64,000 bases of DNA from Hyphomicrobium sp. (GTDB taxonomy: Bacteria > Pseudomonadota > Alphaproteobacteria > Rhizobiales > Hyphomicrobiaceae), in NCBI RefSeq assembly GCF_019753045.1, contig NZ_JAIELN010000017.1:1-64000 (forward strand), read 5' to 3'. Under the pieces are notes generated by a model, which had not been told where the DNA came from, searched no databases, and worked only from the letters and a program-made list of their open reading frames with translations. Every line of letters begins with the position of its first letter. Position 1 is the stretch's first letter. The position numbers and the translations under genes are program-made. Below are positions 57,933 to 64,000 of the stretch, in pieces.

Positions 57933-58454
57933 TCAGCTCGCCGCGGCTTTGCGGTCGGCCAAGCGGCGCTCCACGCCTGCGATGATGGCCTTGCGGATGT
58001 CGTCGGTCCGCTTCACGGACGCCTCGACCGGAACGTGCTGCGCTTCGGCGAAGGCGCGGAGATTTTCCGCCGATTTGATTTCCTGAAGGCGCGTCATCAG
58101 TCCTTCGCGGCCATGCTTGGAGAGCGTGACGAGTGCGGAAAAGCGGTAGGGATTGAAGTTCTCGGCGCGGTCGTGCCGATCCTGTGCTTCGGCCGGGGCC
58201 GCAGTTTTCTTGGTCTTCGGGGCCGCGGCGGCCTCTTCGAGAGTCTCTGACGGACGTTCAGAGGGAAGTTCTGACGAAAGCTCTGGCGGAAGTTCCGGGG
58301 GCATCTCCCGAACCAGCATGCGGTTCACCGCTTTCGTCAACGCAAGCGCGAGCCGTTCGGCCGCTTCGCCCTCAAGCGCCGTTTCACGCAGGATGTGGGC
58401 GCGAAAGAACGTCGCCATTTCGTCGCCGGGCCAGAGCTGTTTGCCTTTGCTCAT
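57933..58454 (-). CDS. Hypothetical partner of orphan ParA, 173 aa
   Basis: No family recognised. An N-terminal helical part (about residues 1-50) is followed by a Pro/Glu linker with PPEL-like repeats (about 52-70), then a basic C-terminal domain (FNPYRFSALVTLSKHGREGLMTRLQ). It starts 26 bases after the ParA gene, so the two are probably co-transcribed. A cargo or nucleoid adaptor for the ParA protein is plausible but unproved. Confidence 0.62.
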   Translation of the reverse strand: MSKGKQLWPGDEMATFFRAHILRETALEGEAAERLALALTKAVNRMLVREMPPELPPELSSELPSERPSETLEEAAAAPKTKKTAAPAEAQDRHDRAENFNPYRFSALVTLSKHGREGLMTRLQEIKSAENLRAFAEAQHVPVEASVKRTDDIRKAIIAGVERRLADRKAAAS

Positions 58455-58480
58455 GTTCGACGTTTTCTCGCCTTCAGCAG

Positions 58481-59389
58481 TTAAGAGACAGAGACTTTGG
58501 CTTTCTTCTTCGCCGCCACGGTTTCAACCAGGCGGGCGATTTCCTGATGAAGCTCTTTGACGTCGCCGGCGGCATCGGAATACTTCACGTCGATCGTTCG
58601 CAACTGACCGATGTAGTCGAAGGCATTGGCGATGCCATTCCTTTGCGGCAGGAATGTCTCGAGCACGGGATGTACGAGGCTTATTTCCTCGATCATCATA
58701 TAGTCCCGGTCGTCGTTGCGCACGTAGTTTGCGAGGCAGACGTAACGCCTGTCCTCAGCCGGCATTGCGGCCAAGTCGTCGAGATTGCGCATGTCCTCGA
58801 TCAGCATAGCGACGCGATCGACGGCGAGTTGCGAGACGTAATCGGGGCGGAAGGGCACGATGACTTTGTCGGCCGTTTTGAGGGCCGCGAGCGCTGCAAA
58901 CGAGAGGCCCGGCGCGCAGTCGAGAATGACGACGTCATAGTCGCCTTCGAAGCGGCGGATGAGGCTTTCCATGCGGCCGCGAACGCGGTTGGCGACGACT
59001 TCCGGCACGTTGCTCTGGCTTGCCTGCTTCAGGTACAGCTCGCCCTGGATGTCCTCCAGGAGGAGTGAACCGGGGACGAGCGAAATCGGGGCCGGTTTGC
59101 CGTTCGCCAGGGAAACGTCGCCGACATTCTTGGCGACGTAATCGCGAGCGTTGGCGGGAATGCCGTCGAAGAGGTCGTAGAAGTAGTCGGCGATGGTCTT
59201 GCCGGCCTTGCGGGCTTCGTTCCAGCCCTGGCCGCCCATCAGGATCAGCGATGCGTTGCATTGAGAGTCGAGGTCGATCAGCAGGACGCGCTTGCCCCCG
59301 TAGACGGCGAGCCCGTGCGCCAGCATCACCGCGCAAGTGGATTTGCCGACGCCGCCCTTGCGGTTAGCGACCGCTAGAAAGACTGCCAT
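58481..59389 (-). CDS. ParA-family ATPase (orphan)
   Basis: 302 aa. The deviant Walker A motif KGGVGKST (NRKGGVGKST, residues 8-17) is complete, with LLIDLDSQCNASL after it and VILDCAPGLSF as the Walker B region. No parB homologue is adjacent; the downstream gene is unrelated. Orphan ParA proteins position protein clusters rather than chromosomes. Which cargo is unknown here. Confidence 0.88.
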   Translation of the reverse strand: MAVFLAVANRKGGVGKSTCAVMLAHGLAVYGGKRVLLIDLDSQCNASLILMGGQGWNEARKAGKTIADYFYDLFDGIPANARDYVAKNVGDVSLANGKPAPISLVPGSLLLEDIQGELYLKQASQSNVPEVVANRVRGRMESLIRRFEGDYDVVILDCAPGLSFAALAALKTADKVIVPFRPDYVSQLAVDRVAMLIEDMRNLDDLAAMPAEDRRYVCLANYVRNDDRDYMMIEEISLVHPVLETFLPQRNGIANAFDYIGQLRTIDVKYSDAAGDVKELHQEIARLVETVAAKKKAKVSVS

Positions 59390-59740
59390 AGTCGATACCC
59401 CTCAGATTGCGCTCGCTAAACGACATTGCCTCTGAAGCGCGCGCTACATCAATAGCCGACCTATGGGCCGATTCCATGACCCGGTCCAACACGGGTCTCA
59501 AAAGCACACAATGTGGAAAGATTGGATGCGCCCGTGCAACCCTCAGTGGAATTCAGTGTAAAATTTGCGGCAATTCAACCAACGGAATGGAATGGTAGTG
59601 TTCGCTCGGGCATCTATGCTCTCTAAGGGGACGGCGAAGCACGCCGCAGGTCATCGCCTGGTGCTTGCCGATATTTTTTCGGATCGTCGATTTGGGCCTG
59701 TCGCGCGCAATCGCCGGGTCCGACACGACGGGAGGTTAGC
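59390..59740. other. Divergent intergenic region
   Basis: About 350 bases between the ParA gene and glmM. A 63-codon frame at 59407-59598 has irregular codon use and no ribosome-binding site, so I do not call it. Promoters for both genes should lie here; I cannot place them. Confidence 0.4.
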
Positions 59741-61090
59741 ATGACACGCCGCTATTTCGGGACGGACGGCATTCGCGGTCTCGCCAACACGCATCCGATG
59801 ACAGCGGAGATTGCGTTGAAGGTCGGGATGGCGGCCGGAACCGTTTTCCGGTCGGGCACACATCGCCACCGCGTCGTGATCGGCAAGGACACGCGGCTTT
59901 CCGGCTACATGCTGGAAGCGGCGCTCATGTCGGGCTTTACCTCAGTCGGGATGGACGTGTTCCTTCTCGGACCGATGCCGACGCCGGCCGTCGCCATGTT
60001 GACGCGGTCGCTACGCGCCGATCTCGGCGTGATGCTGTCGGCATCCCACAATCCTTCCAATGACAATGGGATCAAGCTCTTCGATCCGGACGGCTACAAG
60101 CTGTCGGACGAGATGGAGAAGCAGATCGAGGATCTGATCGATTCCGATTCCAAATCCATGCTTGTCGAAGCCGACCGCATCGGGCGCGCGACGCGGGTCG
60201 AGAGCGCGCAGGAGCGGTATATCGAATTCGCCAAGCGCACTATGCCGAAGCAGCTGCGCCTCGCGGGCCTGCGCATCGTCATCGATTGCGCGAACGGCGC
60301 TGCATACAAGGTCGCGCCGGAAGCGCTGTGGGAACTCGGCGCGGAGGTCATCAAGATCGGTGTCGAGCCTAACGGCCGCAACATCAATTTGAATTGCGGT
60401 TCGACGTCGCCGAAGGCGCTCGTCGACAAGGTGAAAGAGCTTCGCGCCGACATCGGCATCGCGCTCGACGGCGACGCAGATCGTGTCGTGATCGTGGACG
60501 AGAAGGGCGAAATCGTCGACGGCGACCAGCTAATGGCGGTGATCGCGGAAAGCTGGCACCGTACGGGCAAGCTCGCGGCGGGCGGCATCGTTGCGACGGT
60601 GATGAGCAATCTCGGCCTCGAGCGGTATCTGCGCTCCATCGGGTTGACGCTGGCGCGGACGCCGGTCGGGGATCGTTACGTCACCGAGCACATGCGCAAG
60701 CATGGGTTCAATGTCGGCGGCGAGCAATCGGGGCATATCGTGCTCTCCGATTTCACGACGACGGGCGACGGATTGGTCTCTGCACTGCAGGTTCTGGCGT
60801 GCGTCGTCGCCACGGGGAAGACAGTGTCGGAAGTCTGCAATCGCTTCCAGCCGCTGCCGCAGATTTTGCGCAACGTGCGTTACGCGAGCGGGCGTCCGCT
60901 CGAAGATACGCGCGTCGTCAAGGCCATCGAGGGCGCGAAGGCGAAGCTCGGGGAGAATGGCCGTCTCGTCATTCGGCCGTCGGGCACTGAACCTGTCATC
61001 CGTGTGATGGCGGAAGGCGACGACGAGAAAGTCGTGTCGAGCATCGTCGGCGATATCTGCGACGCGGTTAAGTCGGCAGCGGCGGCGTAA
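59741..61090 (+). CDS. glmM: Phosphoglucosamine mutase
   Basis: 449 aa. It converts glucosamine-6-phosphate to glucosamine-1-phosphate for UDP-GlcNAc synthesis. The N-terminus is [19 protein letters not shown]; the phosphoserine loop is [15 protein letters not shown]; the magnesium site is DGDADR; the sugar-phosphate loop is [17 protein letters not shown] lies upstream of the ATG at 59741. Confidence 0.97.
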   Translation: MTRRYFGTDGIRGLANTHPMTAEIALKVGMAAGTVFRSGTHRHRVVIGKDTRLSGYMLEAALMSGFTSVGMDVFLLGPMPTPAVAMLTRSLRADLGVMLSASHNPSNDNGIKLFDPDGYKLSDEMEKQIEDLIDSDSKSMLVEADRIGRATRVESAQERYIEFAKRTMPKQLRLAGLRIVIDCANGAAYKVAPEALWELGAEVIKIGVEPNGRNINLNCGSTSPKALVDKVKELRADIGIALDGDADRVVIVDEKGEIVDGDQLMAVIAESWHRTGKLAAGGIVATVMSNLGLERYLRSIGLTLARTPVGDRYVTEHMRKHGFNVGGEQSGHIVLSDFTTTGDGLVSALQVLACVVATGKTVSEVCNRFQPLPQILRNVRYASGRPLEDTRVVKAIEGAKAKLGENGRLVIRPSGTEPVIRVMAEGDDEKVVSSIVGDICDAVKSAAAA

Positions 61091-61342
61091 GCTCGCTCTT
61101 TTTCACATAGCAAGGGTCAATCAGCAGCGGCAGGACCGCGGCCTGGCGTGGCGCGCCGGGCGTCGCGCGATCATCCGCGCGCGCATGATGTTAACTTCTC
61201 ATTAGGACTTCGGCTTCTGCTCCTGCGTATCAGACTTCGACGCCGGTTAAGCTCCCTTTAAACCTTATTGGTAATATTCGGGACGGGTTTTAGTACCGGC
61301 CCGCCGCATCGCGCGTCGAGCCGACACCGGAAGGAAAGTCAC

Positions 61343-62143
61343 ATGCTTTTTACGCGCAAAGTACTCGTTCTCAGCGCGGCACTCGTTCTCGGCAGTGCTC
61401 TGGGTGCATCGGCTGCCGACCTCGGCGGCACCAGTCTCAAGGACGCTCCGATCATGGAGGCCATGCCGGCTGCGTCGGCTGGTTGGTACATCCGGGCCGA
61501 CGGCGGATATAACTGGTTCACGAATCCTTCGGTGAGCTACAGCGGCCGTGAGGTCGGAAATACCAGCCAAGACGGCGCGTGGAGCGTCGGTGGCGGTATC
61601 GGCCGCTATTTCGGACGCGGTTTCCGTGGCGATATCACGGTCGATCATATCTTCGACGCCAGCTCCGAGTCCTCGCTTTATTATTCTCCGGGCAGCCTCG
61701 TCGGCAATTCGAAGTTCGATTTGAGCAGCACCGTCGTGCTGGCCAACATCTATTACGATTTCAACCGTGGCGGCCGCTTCATTCCGTACATCGGCGCCGG
61801 CATCGGTTATGCGCATAATTCGACGTCGTCAGGGACGTTCGAGCAGTGCGGTTGCACAACCGAGTATGGTGGAAAGTCTACCGATAACTTCGCGGCAGCA
61901 GCAATGGCCGGTGTCTCCTGGCGCATCCGCGGCGGTCAGACGACGTACGTCAGCGGTATGAAGGATGAGCCGGTCGCTGTCAGCTCGGGCAACGCGCTCT
62001 ACCTCGATTTCGGCTATCGCTTCCTCTACCTCGGCAAAGCTGAAACGGCTTCGTTCGATGCGGACGGTGTGACGTCTGCTGAAAAATTAAAGGACATTAC
62101 CGCTCACCAGCTTCGCGTCGGCCTTCGGTACGACCTGAACTGA
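61343..62143 (+). CDS. Outer-membrane beta-barrel protein 1
   Basis: 266 aa. A signal peptide ends at GASAAD (about residue 25), then a barrel rich in alternating aromatic and polar residues (YIRADGGYNWF, FIPYIGAGIGYAHNS, LRVGLRYDLN). It resembles the Omp25/Hbp-type porin-like proteins of Rhizobiales. AAGGAAAG precedes ATG 61343. Function beyond surface exposure is unknown. Confidence 0.82.
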   Translation: MLFTRKVLVLSAALVLGSALGASAADLGGTSLKDAPIMEAMPAASAGWYIRADGGYNWFTNPSVSYSGREVGNTSQDGAWSVGGGIGRYFGRGFRGDITVDHIFDASSESSLYYSPGSLVGNSKFDLSSTVVLANIYYDFNRGGRFIPYIGAGIGYAHNSTSSGTFEQCGCTTEYGGKSTDNFAAAAMAGVSWRIRGGQTTYVSGMKDEPVAVSSGNALYLDFGYRFLYLGKAETASFDADGVTSAEKLKDITAHQLRVGLRYDLN

Positions 62144-62183
62144 GCGTTCGTCAGGGGCGCCTGTCGCGCCCTCGAGAAGAATT

Positions 62184-62210
62184 GGAAACAGGGGCGTAGC
62201 GCCTGTTTCC
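62184..62210 (+). terminator. Hairpin after outer-membrane protein 1
   Basis: Nine-base stem ggaaacagg / cctgtttcc with a nine-base loop, 40 bases after the stop. It lacks a long T-run, so it may be a transcript-stabilising hairpin rather than a terminator. Confidence 0.4.
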
Positions 62211-62280
62211 GCCCGGAATGCCAAAGGTGTGGTTTGTTGTGCGTGTTTCGCGTTTGCGTGTCCTCCCCCGTGAAGCGTAG

Positions 62281-62306
62281 TGGGCTCCTCCTTCCCGGGG
62301 AGCCCA
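62281..62306 (+). other. GC-rich inverted repeat in leader of outer-membrane protein 2
   Basis: Eight-base perfect stem tgggctcc / ggagccca with a ten-base loop, 117 bases upstream of the second barrel gene. No T-run follows. It may shape the 5' leader. Confidence 0.4.
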
Positions 62307-62422
62307 CGGACACCGAACCGAAACCGCTGTTCCCTCCTAGGGCTCGGTTAGCGCAAGCGTAGCGTTGAGCAGAGTCTTGAGTGGCGCGCAGATACATGCG
62401 TGCCGACTTTGAGGGATCGAAT

Positions 62423-63355
62423 ATGAAACGTGCAAAAACGTGCATTGCCACGTGTTTTCTGATTGCTGCCGGTGTGGCGCCCGCGATGGCCGCCGACTGG
62501 GGCGGCGTCAAGGATATGGGCGGCGGGGTCGCGATACCCGTTCCGGCTCCCGTTCCCGTGCCGACATATGATGCGGACTCCGATTGGTACGTCGGATTGA
62601 CGTTCGGCGGGAACATCTCGCAAAGCGCGTCGGTCAAAGACACGGATGTCGACTATCTGGGCGATTCAACGCCCGGCTACTTCGCGAAGGACAGCGGCGA
62701 CCTGCCGATGTCGCCGATTTTCGGTTTGACGTTCGGCCGCTATCTGACGCCGTCTCTCAGGGCTGAAGTCGCGATCGATTACACGCCCAACTATCAGATC
62801 TCCAATGATTACAAATTGGGGTATCTCGCTACGAACTCGGCGCCCAACACGACAATTGGTGGCATCGATACGAACACCTATTCCATTTCGCGAACCGACA
62901 CCGTGCAGCTTTCGCGAACGACCGGCCTCGTGAACTTGATCTACGATTTCAATACCGGAACCCGGTTTACTCCCTACATCGGCGGCGGCGGCGGCTTCTC
63001 CTGGAGAAGGCTGCAGAGGTCGTATTCGGAGACGGCGACGTGTATCGGTGGTTCCAACTCCATCGATGGTCCGTATCCGCCGAACACCTGCTCGGGCAAT
63101 CCCTCGCTTCCGGGGAACTCTTCGACGGAGAAGGGTTCTACCAGCAAAAACCAGATCAATTTTGCTGCAGCCGTGCAGGCGGGTGTTGCCACGAACCTCA
63201 CCGAATCCATCATCTGGGACAACGGCTGGCAGATGCTCTGGGAGCAGGGCGCGATATCATCTGTCGCGCCGTCGGCCTCGGGCGGGAATCAAATCGTTTA
63301 CAAGGACGCCGTCCTGCAGCAGTTCCGGTCCGGCATCCGTATCAAGTTCGATTAG
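62423..63355 (+). CDS. Outer-membrane beta-barrel protein 2
   Basis: 310 aa. A signal peptide ends at PAMAAD (about residue 24), followed by a Val/Pro-rich linker and beta strands (WYVGLTFGGNIS, FTPYIGGGGGFSWRR, QFRSGIRIKFD). Two loop cysteines occur near TCIGGSN and NTCSGNP and could form a disulfide. It is a tandem relative of barrel 1 in layout (FxPYIGxGxG) though the sequences differ. GAGGGA precedes ATG 62423. Confidence 0.82.
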   Translation: MKRAKTCIATCFLIAAGVAPAMAADWGGVKDMGGGVAIPVPAPVPVPTYDADSDWYVGLTFGGNISQSASVKDTDVDYLGDSTPGYFAKDSGDLPMSPIFGLTFGRYLTPSLRAEVAIDYTPNYQISNDYKLGYLATNSAPNTTIGGIDTNTYSISRTDTVQLSRTTGLVNLIYDFNTGTRFTPYIGGGGGFSWRRLQRSYSETATCIGGSNSIDGPYPPNTCSGNPSLPGNSSTEKGSTSKNQINFAAAVQAGVATNLTESIIWDNGWQMLWEQGAISSVAPSASGGNQIVYKDAVLQQFRSGIRIKFD

Positions 63356-63384
63356 AACGTGCACCCCAGTGTTGCTTGGTGCCG

Positions 63385-63415
63385 AAAGGCGGTCGTTCGC
63401 GACCGCCTTTTTTCT
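63385..63415 (+). terminator. Intrinsic terminator / first hairpin of serC leader
   Basis: Eleven-base stem aaaggcggtcg / cgaccgccttt with a TTCG loop and a T-run. It ends the outer-membrane protein 2 transcript. Its place just before the serC ribosome-binding site also fits the first hairpin of the serC leader RNA known from alphaproteobacteria. Confidence 0.85.
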
Positions 63416-63422
63416 TGTGTGT

Positions 63423-63438
63423 CCTCCGTGCTAAGAGG
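63423..63438 (+). promoter_or_regulatory. Hairpin covering the serC ribosome-binding site
   Basis: CCTC (63423-63426) can pair with GAGG (63435-63438), which is the Shine-Dalgarno of serC (ATG at 63444, spacing five). The pair of hairpins before serC recalls the serC RNA motif of alphaproteobacteria. The stem is only four bases, so the match needs a covariance search. Confidence 0.45.
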
Positions 63439-63443
63439 CCCCA

Positions 63444-64000
63444 ATGCCCGGAATCAAAAAGCCACAAAGCAAACCTCGAAGACCATTCTTTTCGTCCGGC
63501 CCGTGCGTCAAGCGCCCCGGGTGGCGGCCGGATGCGTTGGAGGGCGCGCTCGTCGGGCGTTCGCATCGGTCTGCCGATGGGCGCGAGAGATTGAAGCTCG
63601 CCGTTGACCGGACGCGGGACATTCTCAACCTGCCGCCCGGTTATGAGGTTGCGATCGTTCCAGGTTCCGATACGGGCGCATTCGAACTCGCGATGTGGAA
63701 TCTGTTGGGCGAATGCGGCGCCGATGTGCTGGCGTGGGACGTGTTCGGCCGGAACTGGCTGCGCGACGTGATCGGCGAGTTGAAGCTTCCCGATGTGCGC
63801 GCGTTCGAGGGTAATCCTGGGTATCTTCCCGATCTCAGCGTTGTGGATTTTTCGCGCGACGTGCTCTTCACCTGGAACGGCACGACGACGGGCGTGAAGG
63901 TGCCGGACGGCAATTGGATCCCCGATGACCGCGCCGGCCTCGTGTTCTGCGATGCAACGTCGGCGCTATTCGCGGAAGACATCGACATCGGCAAAATCGA
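63444..64000 (+). CDS. serC: Phosphoserine aminotransferase (3' end outside window)
   Basis: The first 185 codons of a class V PLP aminotransferase, cut by the window edge. SSGPCVKRPGW at the start and IVPGSDTGAFELAMWNLLG, TWNGTTTGVKVP and FCDATSALF identify SerC of the alphaproteobacterial type. It makes 3-phosphoserine from 3-phosphohydroxypyruvate and glutamate; serA normally follows. GAGG lies five bases before the ATG. The pyridoxal lysine would be beyond the edge. Confidence 0.92.
   Translation, partial: MPGIKKPQSKPRRPFFSSGPCVKRPGWRPDALEGALVGRSHRSADGRERLKLAVDRTRDILNLPPGYEVAIVPGSDTGAFELAMWNLLGECGADVLAWDVFGRNWLRDVIGELKLPDVRAFEGNPGYLPDLSVVDFSRDVLFTWNGTTTGVKVPDGNWIPDDRAGLVFCDATSALFAEDIDIGKI

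Noticed and set aside
59407-59598. 63-codon plus-strand frame upstream of glmM
   Set aside because: Irregular third-position composition, no ribosome-binding site, and overlap with the likely divergent promoters.
62184-62306. The two hairpins between the barrel genes as a CRISPR or REP array
   Set aside because: They differ in sequence and occur once each; no repeat-spacer pattern exists.

Overview
The window is a GC-rich, gene-dense stretch of an alphaproteobacterial chromosome. Several markers point to Hyphomicrobiales (Rhizobiales), probably a methylotroph of the Hyphomicrobium type: an NAD-dependent formate dehydrogenase operon in fdsGBA-fdhD-fdsD order behind a LysR gene, an RcdA-family (DUF1465) protein, a 6S RNA between zapA and the 5-formyl-THF cyclo-ligase gene, a long-form folP, and a serC gene with a structured leader. 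The genus is inference; the order-level placement is firmer. I see no rRNA, tRNA, CRISPR array, IS element or phage gene.

Layout. 1-3.2 kb: an in-frame chimera of a cyclopropane-fatty-acid synthase fragment and a short-chain dehydrogenase tail, two small membrane proteins, aspartate aminotransferase. 3.2-6.2 kb: a divergent EF-G paralogue and a cupin. 6.2-13.5 kb: the formate dehydrogenase operon, its LysR gene and a candidate operator. 13.6-19.5 kb: a degenerate SDR, a TipF-like degenerate EAL protein, a HAD-IIA phosphatase, a quinone oxidoreductase and DUF1192. 19.8-23 kb: RcdA-family protein, rpmE, an ABC exporter and a small membrane peptide. 23-27.9 kb: a leftward five-gene operon (thiE-like, Sel1, inositol monophosphatase, MotA/TolQ-like, OmpA-like). 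28-33 kb: L,D-transpeptidase, class I aldolase, GAPDH. 33-36.2 kb: DUF4164-like, zapA, 6S RNA, 5-formyl-THF cyclo-ligase, YmdB-type phosphoesterase, YebC.

36.2-57 kb is one long rightward block for DNA repair and the envelope: a membrane-split alpha/beta hydrolase, ruvC, ruvA, an extra membrane gene, ruvB, a Tat-type phosphoesterase, ybgC, tolQ, tolR, tolA, tolB, two tandem lipoprotein-like small genes, pal, a second Pal-like gene, cpoB, tilS, ftsH and folP. A two-gene, AT-richer cassette lies exactly between ftsH and folP. Its second gene has the HG...GIYFW signature of PARP/diphtheria-toxin-fold ADP-ribosyltransferases, so it looks like a toxin-antitoxin or anti-phage style module. It is the best candidate here for an undescribed system. 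56.5-64 kb: an APC permease, an orphan ParA with an uncharacterised partner, glmM, two outer-membrane beta-barrels and the start of serC.

Together the genes describe a standard free-living bacterium with C1 oxidation (formate to CO2 plus NADH), gluconeogenic/glycolytic enzymes, Holliday-junction repair, the Tol-Pal envelope machine and peptidoglycan synthesis. The unusual pieces are the ftsH-folP cassette, the split hydrolase upstream of ruvC, the paired small lipoprotein genes and the duplicated Pal.
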